A stretch of 30,956 nt of DNA from Gemmatimonadota bacterium (GCA_002714465.1 PAXL01000043.1:46219-77174); one strand, 5' to 3'; numbered from the stretch's first letter, positions 1-8,733 are shown. Notes: generated by a model not told the origin, from the sequence alone. Numbers and translations: made by a program.

Positions 1-239
1 TTGCGATACCCGTAGTCGAGACCGACGCGCTTGGGATAGCAGCCGGTCATCAGCCCTGCACGGGACGGTGTGCATAAGGGGGCAGGCACATAGAAGTCTG
101 TGAACCGCATCCCTTCATCTGCCATACGGTCGAGACGGGGAGTACGGTTCAGTTCCGATCCATAGCAGGTCAGGTCACCGTAGCCGAGGTCGTCGCAGAA
201 GATAACGATGATGTTGGGCCGAGTTTCGGGTGTGTCCAT
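1..239 (-). CDS. Sulfatase, N-terminal part (runs off the left edge)
   Basis: This is the first 79 residues of a type I sulfatase (alkaline-phosphatase fold) that hydrolyses sulfate esters. The N-terminus has the family's metal-binding Asp pair (D16-D17 in FCDDLGYGD). The signature CTPSRAG has C56 as the residue that family knowledge says becomes formylglycine, followed by the usual LMTG. The ATG at 239-237 is preceded by AGAGGA (complement of 245-250), a good ribosome binding site. There is no obvious signal peptide in the visible part. The rest of the gene lies outside the window, so length and substrate cannot be judged. It is the upstream-edge member of the three sulfatases seen here and lies on the same strand as the Nudix-like and nei genes. 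Confidence 0.93.
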   Translation of the reverse strand, partial: MDTPETRPNIIVIFCDDLGYGDLTCYGSELNRTPRLDRMADEGMRFTDFYVPAPLCTPSRAGLMTGCYPKRVGLDYGYR

Positions 240-310
240 GGGATTCCTCTGGTGGCTTATTCAGAGACCTCGAAGGTGCGCAGAACGAGCGAGGTCACAC
301 GATCGGAGGG

Positions 311-883
311 CTACCAGGGAAGCGAGTTCGCTACGACGGCCTTGCGCATATTGCTGAGCCAGGCACGCCAATAGTGCGTCGCGCGGCTTCCCTGTGGCAA
401 GTAGGCAGGATCGATTTCGTAGGTTTTTCCACGCTCGATGTCCGACTGTAGGTGCGGCGCTAAAGACGAGTACGGAATCCAGGCAAAGGTGCTGCGTTCG
501 TTATATGCGTCCGTGTTTTCAGGCGGCGTGTGGTTAGTGACTGCTTGCGCTGGTGCGAAATCGACTTCCGCGAAGTATGCAGCGAACTCGCCATCCATAA
601 CCGGTTTCTGGTCGCCGATGCGCTCACGAACGTAGGACCGTTTGTAGTATCCGCGTGATTCCTCTTCCCCTTTGTGAGCAGCCGTTTCGGCTAGGGTTTC
701 ACCTTCGCGGCCTCCGCCACCGAAAGCGGCCCATCCACGCTCTCCGCGTGTGTGTTCTGCTAGGAGTAGATAGATTTCGCCACCAGATTTGAAGTAGAGC
801 ACGACTCCCGCGGGTGGTTCGGCAGCACTATTGCCGACCAAAAGTGCCAGACCGACCAGAACCAACAATGCCCATCTCTTCAT
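311..883 (-). CDS. Exported Nudix-like protein with degenerate Nudix box
   Basis: A 190-residue protein with a clear signal peptide (MKRW, a hydrophobic stretch, then GNSAA, cleavage near residue 20-21). The mature part begins AGVVLYF and runs into GGGGREGETLAETAAHKGEEESRGYY (split: GGGGREGETL at 56-65, AETAAHKGEEESRG at 65-78), which follows the Nudix pattern GG..E..E...AA.RE..EE.G. The central RE is replaced by KG and the second Glu of the final EE by Ser, so the Mg-binding, catalytic box looks impaired. Nudix proteins usually hydrolyse nucleoside diphosphate compounds in the cytoplasm, so export plus box loss suggests a binding or altered role (inference). The start is supported by GAGGAGA (complement of about 890-896). 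The upstream neighbour is nei. Confidence 0.72.
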   Translation of the reverse strand: MKRWALLVLVGLALLVGNSAAEPPAGVVLYFKSGGEIYLLLAEHTRGERGWAAFGGGGREGETLAETAAHKGEEESRGYYKRSYVRERIGDQKPVMDGEFAAYFAEVDFAPAQAVTNHTPPENTDAYNERSTFAWIPYSSLAPHLQSDIERGKTYEIDPAYLPQGSRATHYWRAWLSNMRKAVVANSLPW

Positions 884-1085
884 CTTATTCTCCTCAATGA
901 ATCATCGTCAACGCGCTCGCTAAAGGGATTCTCCCATCGCTGGAAGGAAGGCTGTTCCGAGCTATGGCTGACCATAACTAAATCGGTTGTCCCCGTCCTT
1001 GCCGCACAAAGACAAGATAAGTCAGGAGAGAGGAGATCGCTTCGAACATACGGGGCAGGCCCCAATGCGAAGTGGATAGACCCGG

Positions 1086-1916
1086 TTAGCAAGCGGGATC
1101 TGGTTGACAGGCGGGGCAAAGATAGAGGCGACGTCCGGCGAACTCGATCTTTTCGATTGGTGTGCCACACGTGTAGCAGTGGTCGTCGTCGCGGTTGAAA
1201 GCTAGGTGTCTGTAGCCTGCTCGGGTCTGGCCGGAAGCCTTCAGACGCCGAACACGCCGAAGGTCGTTCGTGATCCCTCCGGTCTTGTAAGATTGACGCG
1301 TGATATTACGGATCGCCTGGGCGAGTTCGTGTCGCTGGTGATCTGTCAGGTCAGACGGACGCCATTCAGGATGGAGCCTAGCAGCGTGGAGAATGTCCGA
1401 ACGCAGGTAGTTTCCGATGCCGGCTACAAAGGCCTGATCTAGGAGCAGCACGCCCAATGGTCTGTTCCTGAATCGTTTGTTCTCGAGCTGCTTCACTACC
1501 GAAGAAAGCCGCACGCCGGGTTTCAACACCTCCGGCCCTAGATTGGCCACGTACGGGTGGGCGTAAACCTCCCCTGTATCCCAAACATCGATCTCTGATG
1601 CGCTGTAGAGAAGGGCATCAGCAGAGACGCTACGGAGAGCCAGTCGTAGCGAACGACCCGTATTCGGCGGCTCGTTCGATGGCGTGACGAACCACTTCCC
1701 GTAGAGCTGGTTGTGTGAGTAGATCGTCTGGTTCGAACTCAGATGCGTCAGCAATGCCTTGCCACGAGGCTCTACGAAGGTTATTGATTCGCCGATGAAA
1801 GTCTTCTCGTAGGATTTCAGATGTTCGAAGGCGAAGAAGACCGAGATGAGCATCTGGCCGCCGATGGCTTCGTTCAACCGATCTGCTTCCTGCTTTATTT
1901 CTGGACCTTCAGGCAT
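1086..1916 (-). CDS. nei: Endonuclease VIII (DNA glycosylase/AP lyase)
   Basis: A 276-residue base-excision repair enzyme that removes oxidised pyrimidines and cleaves the abasic site. It starts MPEGPEI, giving the catalytic Pro2 and Glu3 of the Fpg/Nei family. RGKALLTH supplies the family's Lys53, and SHNQLYGKW, LLYSASEID and LLLDQAFVAGIGNYLR match Escherichia coli Nei rather than MutM. The C-terminus has a zinc finger with C247, C250, C267 and C270 and the DNA-contacting GRR loop between the Cys pairs. Length is normal for Nei, with a short tail after the last Cys. It stands alone between the Nudix-like gene and a divergent sulfatase, and looks like an ordinary housekeeping gene inside an accessory region. 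Confidence 0.96.
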   Translation of the reverse strand: MPEGPEIKQEADRLNEAIGGQMLISVFFAFEHLKSYEKTFIGESITFVEPRGKALLTHLSSNQTIYSHNQLYGKWFVTPSNEPPNTGRSLRLALRSVSADALLYSASEIDVWDTGEVYAHPYVANLGPEVLKPGVRLSSVVKQLENKRFRNRPLGVLLLDQAFVAGIGNYLRSDILHAARLHPEWRPSDLTDHQRHELAQAIRNITRQSYKTGGITNDLRRVRRLKASGQTRAGYRHLAFNRDDDHCYTCGTPIEKIEFAGRRLYLCPACQPDPAC

Positions 1917-1960
1917 AAACTCTAACTACCTGTAAACAGGGCACTCAGCTAGGTGAGACT

Positions 1961-3403
1961 ATGGTATTAGAACAACCTAACATACTGTTGTTTATTGCGG
2001 ACGGCATGCAGTCACGCGTCCTGTCCACAGGACACGACTGTCGAACACCCACGATCGATCGTCTGATCGGTCGAGGCCTGCATATCACCGGGGCGCACAC
2101 GCCGTTGCCGACCTGCTCTCCTGCAAGGGCCAGCCTAATGACCGGTTTGCTGCCCCACAACCACGGCGTGCTGGAAGTTGAGCACGGTGTGGATCCGGAC
2201 CAGTGCGTGCTCAGGACTGAGCATCCGCACTGGGCACAGCGACTTCGAGACGCCGGTTACGATACGGGATACTTCGGGAAGTGGCACGTAGAACGGACGG
2301 GCGAGCTCGAACCCTTTGGGTGGAATACATTCGACATTCGTGGTGCAAGGGGTCACGCAAACGCATCGCAGAAGGGGCTGGGAGTCGATGAGTCGTTGGA
2401 TCCAGACACGGTGCGAATGTATGAAGGTCCGGAAGGATACAACGATACGCTGAAGTATGCCGTGACGGATGTGGCGGTGAACGATCGTCCCATCGGCGGA
2501 CCGGCGACGCTTGCTTGTGAGTGGCTCGAACAGGCGCGAGATACGCCGTGGTGTTGTGTCGTCAGCTACTACGAGCCGAACGAGGCACTGATCGTCGGTC
2601 GTGATGCCCACGAGCAGTATGACGTCGATGCTTTGAAACTACCGGCGAATCTGAAGGACGATCTGACGGATCGGCCGAACATCTACAGGCGGGACCAGCA
2701 GATATGGAGCAACATTAGTGACGACGAGTGGCGGCAGATCCTTGCATGCTACTACGGGCGCATCACGGAGCTGGACGGACAGGTTACGCGTGTGATCGAT
2801 AAGCTCGAGAAGACAGGAGATCTCGACAATACGGTGGTAATCTTTACGGCCGATCACGGACGGTACGTCGGGAGTCACGGGCTTGAAGCACACAACTTCG
2901 GCGGGTTTGAGGAGATCTACTCAGTGCCGCTGGTCGTAGCCGGGCCGGGAGTCGCCGAAGGGGTCAAGACGCACGCACTTGTCGGATTCCACGATATCGG
3001 ACCGACGATCCTGGATCTTGCAGGTGCCGAGCCGTTCGGGGTTGCGGACTCCAGCTCCTTTGCGGATCTGCTGGCGGATCCGGTAGAGGGTGGCGACAAC
3101 CACCGAAGCGCATACGCGGAGTATTTCGGATCACGCTTCCGTCTGACCCAACGGATCTACTGGGAAGACGAGTGGAAATTCGTGTTCAACGGTTTCGATT
3201 TCGACGAACTCTACAACCTTGCTGACGATCCGTGGGAAATGCAGAATCTCGTGGGTCGCCCCGAGCACGAGGTCCGGATCAGACACATGATGGCCCGGAT
3301 CTGGGAACGGATGCACGAGACCGGGGATACCACGCTCCTCAACTCGCACTACCACTCGATGCGGTTTGCCGCCATAGGTCCTAATGGCGGTCTTCCGTGG
3401 TAG
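1961..3403 (+). CDS. Sulfatase family protein with atypical active-site motifs
   Basis: A 480-residue alkaline-phosphatase-superfamily sulfatase without a visible signal peptide. The formylglycine motif is CSPARAS with C52, followed by LMTGLLPHNHGV. Downstream are GKWHV (K107, H109) and TADHGRYVGSHG (D298, H299, H306). Two departures from the usual pattern are seen. The N-terminal metal pair is AD14-G15 instead of D-D or D-Q. The Lys normally found shortly after the C-terminal SDHG block is replaced by HN at 311-312. It may still hydrolyse sulfate or phosphate esters, or have a shifted substrate (inference). The start has AGGTGAG at 1951-1957, close to the ATG. It is divergent from nei and followed by a small unknown protein and a PhyH gene on the same strand. 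Confidence 0.92.
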   Translation: MVLEQPNILLFIADGMQSRVLSTGHDCRTPTIDRLIGRGLHITGAHTPLPTCSPARASLMTGLLPHNHGVLEVEHGVDPDQCVLRTEHPHWAQRLRDAGYDTGYFGKWHVERTGELEPFGWNTFDIRGARGHANASQKGLGVDESLDPDTVRMYEGPEGYNDTLKYAVTDVAVNDRPIGGPATLACEWLEQARDTPWCCVVSYYEPNEALIVGRDAHEQYDVDALKLPANLKDDLTDRPNIYRRDQQIWSNISDDEWRQILACYYGRITELDGQVTRVIDKLEKTGDLDNTVVIFTADHGRYVGSHGLEAHNFGGFEEIYSVPLVVAGPGVAEGVKTHALVGFHDIGPTILDLAGAEPFGVADSSSFADLLADPVEGGDNHRSAYAEYFGSRFRLTQRIYWEDEWKFVFNGFDFDELYNLADDPWEMQNLVGRPEHEVRIRHMMARIWERMHETGDTTLLNSHYHSMRFAAIGPNGGLPW

Positions 3404-3491
3404 AATCAATACGCCTAGATCCGGGTCTATCGTATATTGAAAGTTGGTTTTGAAAAGGGATCGGCCGTAAATCGAACGACAGAAGGAAGAT

Positions 3492-3773
3492 ATGCCCGAA
3501 GTACAGGATATTCTTGTGTTCTACCAGACCAGCCCTGGTCTCGACGTCGCACCCTCTGCGTGGGCTCGGTATGAAGCCTCGAAAGGGACCGGGATCGAGG
3601 ATCTGATTGAGGAAGATGAACCGCCCTACCCGAACGCGATGCACGCGATGCGCGACGGATGGCAGGTCATACAGATGAGCGAGTACAAGCACCGCTCGGA
3701 GGAGGAGGGCTATGAGCTCGGGCCGATTCCGTATCAGACGGTGATGTCAAGATTCAGCGAGCTAAAGTCATAG
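3492..3773 (+). CDS. Small conserved-looking protein of unknown function (93 aa)
   Basis: A 93-residue soluble, acidic protein with no signal peptide or membrane segment. I do not recognise a family. It begins MPEVQDILVFYQ, has an acidic middle (IEDLIEEDEPP) and ends with a stretch containing GWQVIQMSEYKHRSEEEGYE. The ATG at 3492 follows AAGGAAG (3483-3489), and the stop is only 12 bases before the next PhyH start, so the two are very likely co-transcribed. That spacing suggests a helper or co-regulated partner of the oxygenase (inference). Codon use looks like the neighbours, which argues for a real gene. No function is assigned. Confidence 0.7.
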   Translation: MPEVQDILVFYQTSPGLDVAPSAWARYEASKGTGIEDLIEEDEPPYPNAMHAMRDGWQVIQMSEYKHRSEEEGYELGPIPYQTVMSRFSELKS

Positions 3774-3785
3774 GGGGCCCAACGG

Positions 3786-4592
3786 ATGAGTGAACACCTG
3801 ATTTCGTCGAAGGATATGGCTCGGTTTGTGGCGTCGGGATACTTGCGCTACGAGGACATCGTGCCAAAGGATCTGTGCGAAGCCTGTCGGACGGAGATGG
3901 AGAGCTTCGGGGGATACCTGTCTGTGGGTATGCCTTTCGAAGAGACGTGGCCCAAAGAAGGAGCTCTGGGCGAGACCTTCCGGCTTCCGAAGGTCAAAGG
4001 GCTGATCGAGTCGCTCGTTGGTCCCGATCCGCTCTACGATCACCACGCAGCCCACCTAGTCAAAGCCGGTCAGCTCAAGGGTCCTGACATGCACCAGGAT
4101 TCGGTAATCGATTTCCGGGAGGACTACTTTGACATCCAGCTCTCCTTCTTTCCGATGGATACACCGGATGAGATGGGAGGGACATTCCTGATCCCGGGTA
4201 CGCACTTTCGGAACGTGCGCACAGGTGAGATAAGTGGGTATCAGCATATGGTCGGAAAGGTCTGGGCGAGCTGTCCGGCCGGCACGGTTTACGTATGGAA
4301 TACCCGTGTCTGGCATGGTGCACGGAGCAATCACACGGACCAGCACCGCTACATGTTTAAGCTCCGATTGAACCCGACGCAGCCGCAGATCCGGAACTTC
4401 GATACGTCGGATCTTCAGGATCCAGAGATCGGCACGATTCTGAATACGCGCCACGGATGGGAAGGGAACGAAATGCGCTACGAGCTGATGAAGCGCGTGG
4501 AACAGTGGCGGTATGTGTCAGATCAGCCTGACTACGATCAGGGCGAGCGCTTCCTGCGACGGAGAGAATATCAGCCGCAGAAGGTGGCATAA
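3786..4592 (+). CDS. PhyH-family Fe(II)/2-oxoglutarate dioxygenase (1 of 6)
   Basis: A 268-residue cytoplasmic member of the phytanoyl-CoA dioxygenase superfamily, which couples 2-oxoglutarate decarboxylation to hydroxylation of a small molecule. The iron triad is visible as H103-x-D105 in MHQDS and the distal H177 in VWHGAR. R188, in HRYMFKLR, is placed to bind 2-oxoglutarate. GGTFLIPGTH (131-140) is the typical strand-turn before the distal His. The N-terminus (FVASGYLRYEDIVP) is the usual PhyH opening helix. It follows the 93-residue unknown gene by 12 bases. Substrate is not predictable from sequence; the name-giving phytanoyl-CoA activity should not be assumed. It is followed by about 110 bases before the DUF5916 gene. 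Confidence 0.92.
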   Translation: MSEHLISSKDMARFVASGYLRYEDIVPKDLCEACRTEMESFGGYLSVGMPFEETWPKEGALGETFRLPKVKGLIESLVGPDPLYDHHAAHLVKAGQLKGPDMHQDSVIDFREDYFDIQLSFFPMDTPDEMGGTFLIPGTHFRNVRTGEISGYQHMVGKVWASCPAGTVYVWNTRVWHGARSNHTDQHRYMFKLRLNPTQPQIRNFDTSDLQDPEIGTILNTRHGWEGNEMRYELMKRVEQWRYVSDQPDYDQGERFLRRREYQPQKVA

Positions 4593-4693
4593 AGGCGGTG
4601 AGAGTGACTAGCGTGTTGGGAAACTGCAGAGCTAGAAGAAATTCGAGAGGGGCTGCGATACGCATCGTGGTCCCTCTTGACGTGGGTGGAAGA

Positions 4694-4699
4694 GGAGGG
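4694..4699 (+). promoter_or_regulatory. Ribosome binding site that favours a TTG start for the DUF5916 gene
   Basis: GGAGGG lies 7 bases before an in-frame TTG at 4707. The next in-frame ATG at 4740 has no comparable site, and the furthest upstream in-frame start at 4677 lies before it. The TTG start yields a signal peptide with a basic N-region (MSRSKTDRLD), supporting this choice. Confidence 0.55.
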
Positions 4700-4706
4700 C
4701 TTGGCT

Positions 4707-7049
4707 TTGTCTAGGAGCAAGACGGACAGGTTGGATTGGATGAATTCGCTGGCGTTTTACATCGTTATCGTCTCACTGATCGGGAATCTGTCGGCACAGA
4801 CGGTTGTGCCACCGGCGACCACTCGAACGGTTCGGTCTACCCAGACGGATACGGAACCTCGGATTGACGGTCGACTGGACGACGCGGCTTGGGCACAGGC
4901 CGTACCGGTGGACGGGTTTCTTCAGCGAGAACCAGTAGAAGGTGCATCGTCATCAGAGCAGACGATCGTAAGGATCCTGCACGACGACAAGCGCATCTAT
5001 ATCTCGTTCAGGTGTCTCGATTCCGATCCGGACCGGATTGTTGCAAGTCGCATGCAACGAGACAGTGAGCTTCACGAAGACGACAACGTCTCCGTCATCC
5101 TGGACACATACAACGACGGTCGAGGAGGCTTCTTCTTCCGCACAAACCCGGCGGGTGCCAAGAACGACATGGTGCTGACCGACGAAGGCCGATCACGGAA
5201 TGAAGCATGGGATTGTGTGTGGCGAAGCCGGACATCTCGAGATTCTCTTGGCTGGTCTGTCGAGATGGCTATCGATCTAGACCAGCTTCGTTATGCCGAG
5301 AGTAAGGATGCGGTCTGGGGGATCAACTTAGGGCGAGGCATCGTCCGAAAAAACGAACGCACCTATCTAGTTCCACCACCCCAATCCTACGGGTTTAGGG
5401 GCGGGTATCGGACGTCACTTCTGGGACGACTCGAAGGTCTGGGTGAACTGCGCCAGAAACCGCGTCTTCAGATAACACCCTACACGCTGGGCGGCACCGA
5501 TCGTGAATTCGATGGTCTTGACCCGACCGAGCAGTCTACGCTGAATGGAGGTGTCGACCTCAAATATGGTTTGACGCCGAGCCTGACACTTGACCTGTCA
5601 TACAAGACGGATTTCGCGCAGGTCGAGGCAGACCAAGAACAGGTCAACCTAACACGGTTCAGTCTGTTCTTCCCTGAGCTCCGGGATTTTTTCCTCGAGG
5701 GCGCATCGATCTTCGACTTTGGTGAGACTGTGTCCGTTCGTGGGAGTGGCGGCGGACGTCCGCCGACTCTCGTGTTCTACAGTCGCCGGATTGGGATCCA
5801 GGATGGTAACAACCTGCCCGTCATTTTCGGCAGCAAGCTGACCGGTCGCAACCAGGGCTTCCAGATTGGTGCGCTGAATGTGATGACCGAAGCAAAGACG
5901 TTTATCGAAGAGAACACAGAGAAGCGATTCGTCACCGATACCGGACTGCTCTTGGACGGGGAAGAGGCGAAGCTGACCAATCGCTTGATTGTCGACACAC
6001 TGGATGTCGATGTGGTCGATTCGCTCGACGTTAAACGGACGAATGTCTCTGTTATTCGGGTCCGAAGAAACATTTTTGGTCGCTCGAATATCGGTTTTAT
6101 CGCCACAAACCGTGGTCCCGGAGAAGATAAAGACTACAACCGCGTAGCCGGGATAGACGTGAACCTGTCGTTCTTCGATGCAGCCGTGAGCCTGAAGGGC
6201 TGGCTAGCGAAGAGCTGGACCCAGGGGCAGTCAGGTGACGACATCGCGGGATCGGGTGAATTCGAAATCAGACGTGGTAGTTTCGAGTTCGAGGCTTCGT
6301 ATCTCGATGTTCAGAAGGACTTCAATCCCGAGGTCGGATTTGTGCCGCGGGATGATGTGCGTCAGTATAAGGTGGATGCCCGGCTCCGACCTCGCCCGAA
6401 ACATCCGAAGATTCGACAGTTTAGTTTGGGTCCAGAGTTTGCCTACGTGACGGATCAGAATGATCTGCTGCAATCGAGCGAGTTTGAGTTCAGTGCGTAC
6501 ATGAACCTAGAGATTGGAGACTGGATCGGTGGACGCTACACGCGAAGGTTTGAGAGGCTTGATGAGTCGTTCGAGGTTCACGAGGACATCGAGATCCCGG
6601 TCGGCGATTATACCTTTCACGGTGTGGGTTTCAATTTCTTCCCGAGAAACGCTAGGAAGGTTGGAGGCCGTTTGAGTTATCAGCTTGGAGAGTTCTTCAA
6701 CGGCACACGACATCGTCTGTCATCGGACGTGAGTATCAAAGTGACCGACAGGTTCACTGTCGAGAACACATATGGTTTGAACCGTGTGTCGCTGCCGGCA
6801 GGTTCTTTCCTGACGAATCAGATAACGAGCCGACTTCTGTATTCGTTCAGCCCTGATTTCTTTGTCCGTGGGCTTGTACAGTGGAACAGCGCTCGTAAAA
6901 TTGTCGGCAGCAACTTTCTTCTGAACTATCGGTATGCACCGGGAAGTGACGTCTTTCTGGTCTACAATCACGCGTGGGATGCGGATAGCGAGATCAAGCA
7001 GAGGAATCGGTCGGTCCAGCTTAAGGTATCGTATTTCTGGAAGCGATGA
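4707..7049 (+). CDS. DUF5916 outer-membrane-type protein with CBM9-like domain
   Basis: About 780 residues from a TTG at 4707 (769 from ATG 4740, 790 from 4677). A signal peptide runs through FYIVIVSLIGNLSAQ. Next comes a carbohydrate-binding-family-9-like domain of roughly 200 residues, with PRIDGRLDDAAW at its start and EDDNVSVILDTYNDGRGGFFFRTNPAG in its core (motifs EDDNVSVILDT and GGFFFRTNPAG). The remaining roughly 520 residues alternate short beta strands with turns (for example SLTLDLSYKTDFAQVEAD) and end in VSYFWKR, as expected for a beta-barrel in the outer membrane. This domain order defines DUF5916 proteins, common near glycan or peptide use genes; exact function is unknown. A PhyH gene follows 36 bases downstream. 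Confidence 0.9.
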   Translation: MSRSKTDRLDWMNSLAFYIVIVSLIGNLSAQTVVPPATTRTVRSTQTDTEPRIDGRLDDAAWAQAVPVDGFLQREPVEGASSSEQTIVRILHDDKRIYISFRCLDSDPDRIVASRMQRDSELHEDDNVSVILDTYNDGRGGFFFRTNPAGAKNDMVLTDEGRSRNEAWDCVWRSRTSRDSLGWSVEMAIDLDQLRYAESKDAVWGINLGRGIVRKNERTYLVPPPQSYGFRGGYRTSLLGRLEGLGELRQKPRLQITPYTLGGTDREFDGLDPTEQSTLNGGVDLKYGLTPSLTLDLSYKTDFAQVEADQEQVNLTRFSLFFPELRDFFLEGASIFDFGETVSVRGSGGGRPPTLVFYSRRIGIQDGNNLPVIFGSKLTGRNQGFQIGALNVMTEAKTFIEENTEKRFVTDTGLLLDGEEAKLTNRLIVDTLDVDVVDSLDVKRTNVSVIRVRRNIFGRSNIGFIATNRGPGEDKDYNRVAGIDVNLSFFDAAVSLKGWLAKSWTQGQSGDDIAGSGEFEIRRGSFEFEASYLDVQKDFNPEVGFVPRDDVRQYKVDARLRPRPKHPKIRQFSLGPEFAYVTDQNDLLQSSEFEFSAYMNLEIGDWIGGRYTRRFERLDESFEVHEDIEIPVGDYTFHGVGFNFFPRNARKVGGRLSYQLGEFFNGTRHRLSSDVSIKVTDRFTVENTYGLNRVSLPAGSFLTNQITSRLLYSFSPDFFVRGLVQWNSARKIVGSNFLLNYRYAPGSDVFLVYNHAWDADSEIKQRNRSVQLKVSYFWKR

Positions 7050-7085
7050 ACCGTCTATGCGAATCACGGGAATCAAGGTTGAACG

Positions 7086-7928
7086 ATGAGCATACGAGAA
7101 GAGTTTCTTTCGAACTACATGGTCCACCTGAAAGGTGCGCTGCCTAGAGATCTGTGCGATAAGTGGGTCAGCGAATACTTCGATCGGACCGGTATAGATG
7201 AGTCGGATCCGGCGACGTTTCCGGAGGAAGCGAATGGTTTTTCGCAACGGACGATGAGTCTCTCGATCAAAGAGACCAGCCCGATGATGTGGGAGGCTGT
7301 ATGCGAGCTCTTGGGTGAGGAGGACCAGATCGACACCCGAACGCTCGAGTTTTCGAACGGCTTCAACCTGAACACGAATCGGGGAGCTGACGAGCCGTGG
7401 CGAGGCCCGGATTCGTCGTCGCCGGGATGGCACAAGGACGGCTGGTTTTTCCGACATTTTCTCGACAGCCCCGAACAGGCACTCCTCTGCCTTGTGATCT
7501 GGCGAGATATTATGCCCCAGAGCGGCGGCACGTTTTATGCGCCTGACTCCGTTCCCCTGATCTGTCGGGAACTGCTCGCACACCCGGAAGGCTTGCCGCA
7601 TTTCCACAGGTGGGGTCAGTTCATCGATCAGTGCAGCGACTTCCGCGAGCTGACTGCCGACGCAGGGGACATCATTATTCTGCATCCATATATGCTGCAT
7701 GCACCGTCGCAGAATCCATCGGGACGAATCCGGTTCATGAATAACAAGGTGGTTTCGTTGAAAGAGCCGATGCAGTTCAGCAGACTTAATGAAGATCACA
7801 GTGCACTTGAAGCGAGCATTCTGCAGGCGCTGGAGATGAATAGCCTGGACTTCTCGATCACGCGGGAGCGAAAACGGAGCGAGGGCTTCAGCCGGATGGA
7901 TGATGATAAGTATGCTGAGGTAGCGTGA
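7086..7928 (+). CDS. PhyH-family Fe(II)/2-oxoglutarate dioxygenase (2 of 6)
   Basis: A 280-residue PhyH-superfamily oxygenase. The iron ligands are H116-x-D118 in WHKDGWFF and the distal H205 in YMLHAPSQN; R214 or R216 (SGRIRF) would hold 2-oxoglutarate. SGGTFYAPDS (146-155) precedes the second half of the barrel. Its sequence around the first motif (GWHKDGWFFRHFLDSP) differs from the other five here, so it belongs to a different subfamily. The start ATG is 36 bases after the DUF5916 stop with a weak AAGGTTGA site. It converges on the next gene, whose stop is only 25 bases away. Substrate unknown. Confidence 0.9.
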   Translation: MSIREEFLSNYMVHLKGALPRDLCDKWVSEYFDRTGIDESDPATFPEEANGFSQRTMSLSIKETSPMMWEAVCELLGEEDQIDTRTLEFSNGFNLNTNRGADEPWRGPDSSSPGWHKDGWFFRHFLDSPEQALLCLVIWRDIMPQSGGTFYAPDSVPLICRELLAHPEGLPHFHRWGQFIDQCSDFRELTADAGDIIILHPYMLHAPSQNPSGRIRFMNNKVVSLKEPMQFSRLNEDHSALEASILQALEMNSLDFSITRERKRSEGFSRMDDDKYAEVA

Positions 7929-7953
7929 GGGATGGAGGGGGTGAGGCGAAAGG

Positions 7954-8733
7954 CTAGACGGTAATGAGGTCGCCTTCTTTGTTTCGGTAGCGAATACGGC
8001 GGGTGCCGTCGAAAGAGATACGGGGCCAATTCCGGTCCCAGTTGTCCGAGTGATACGGGATATAATGTGAGGCGAGGACGTGACGCGAGCTTCCCGATTC
8101 GGACGGTGTGACGCCGCCGTGGATTGTGCGTCCGTGGAAGATGCACACATCCCCCTTTTCGATGTTAACCAACACTGGATCGACACCACTTTCGTTTGAG
8201 ACCTTCTCGACCTCCGGAAAGTAGATTTGGTGCTGGTGATCCGAATAGTCCATTTCGTCTGGTTTGGGAACCTCCGCCTTCGTTACTAGTCGGCGCTTGT
8301 GTGATCCTGGTTCGACGAAGATCGTCCCGTTCCTTTCATCGACGTCCTCGAAAGGGATCCAAGTGGCTAGACAGTCGGGCAGGTAGTACTGGTCTTGGTG
8401 CCGTCGATGTTCGGAGCTAACGAAGAAGTGCATAGTCTGTATCGCTTCGACCGGACCGGCGGCGATCGTTTCGAGCACAAGACGAAGTCGAGGATGGATC
8501 ATCCAAGACTCACAAAGCGGATCGTAAAGATGCTGGTTGAAGCTCCGTCGATACATCTCCTGAATAGCGAAGCCGTCCAGCTGTTCTTCTCCGGTCTCCA
8601 GTTGGGTCATATGCCGCCGAAAAACGTCACACTCGGCAAGTTCAAAGATACCCCGCAGTACTAGGAAACCATCTTCGTTATAGCTCGCCAGTTGCTCTGG
8701 CGTTAGGTTGCGCTGAGCTATGTCGATAGCCAT
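7954..8733 (-). CDS. PhyH-family Fe(II)/2-oxoglutarate dioxygenase (3 of 6)
   Basis: A 259-residue oxygenase starting MAIDIAQRNLTPEQLASYNEDG (opening MAIDIAQRNL), the classic PhyH N-terminus with GFLVLRG. Iron ligands are H112 and D114 in RRHQDQYY and distal H205 in TIHGGV, with R217 as the probable 2-oxoglutarate Arg. The HQDQYYLP and GTIFVEPGSH segments resemble other PhyH enzymes that act on small hydroxylatable acids, but the substrate is unknown. I chose the ATG at 8733-8731 because it overlaps the TGA of the upstream PhyH gene as TGATG, a translational-coupling arrangement. An in-frame start 36 bases upstream would overlap that gene and is less likely. Confidence 0.91.
   Translation of the reverse strand: MAIDIAQRNLTPEQLASYNEDGFLVLRGIFELAECDVFRRHMTQLETGEEQLDGFAIQEMYRRSFNQHLYDPLCESWMIHPRLRLVLETIAAGPVEAIQTMHFFVSSEHRRHQDQYYLPDCLATWIPFEDVDERNGTIFVEPGSHKRRLVTKAEVPKPDEMDYSDHQHQIYFPEVEKVSNESGVDPVLVNIEKGDVCIFHGRTIHGGVTPSESGSSRHVLASHYIPYHSDNWDRNWPRISFDGTRRIRYRNKEGDLITV

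Noticed and set aside
880..1170. A 96-codon minus-strand frame overlapping the end of nei and the spacer 884-1085
   Set aside because: It is low-complexity, Ser/Arg-rich and without a family; the spacer shows only the Nudix gene's ribosome binding site.
6720..8189. A 489-codon open frame on the minus strand
   Set aside because: It lies antisense to the end of the DUF5916 gene and the whole second PhyH gene, both with clear family motifs. Its translation has no recognisable domain, and a third PhyH gene uses the overlapping minus strand in another frame.
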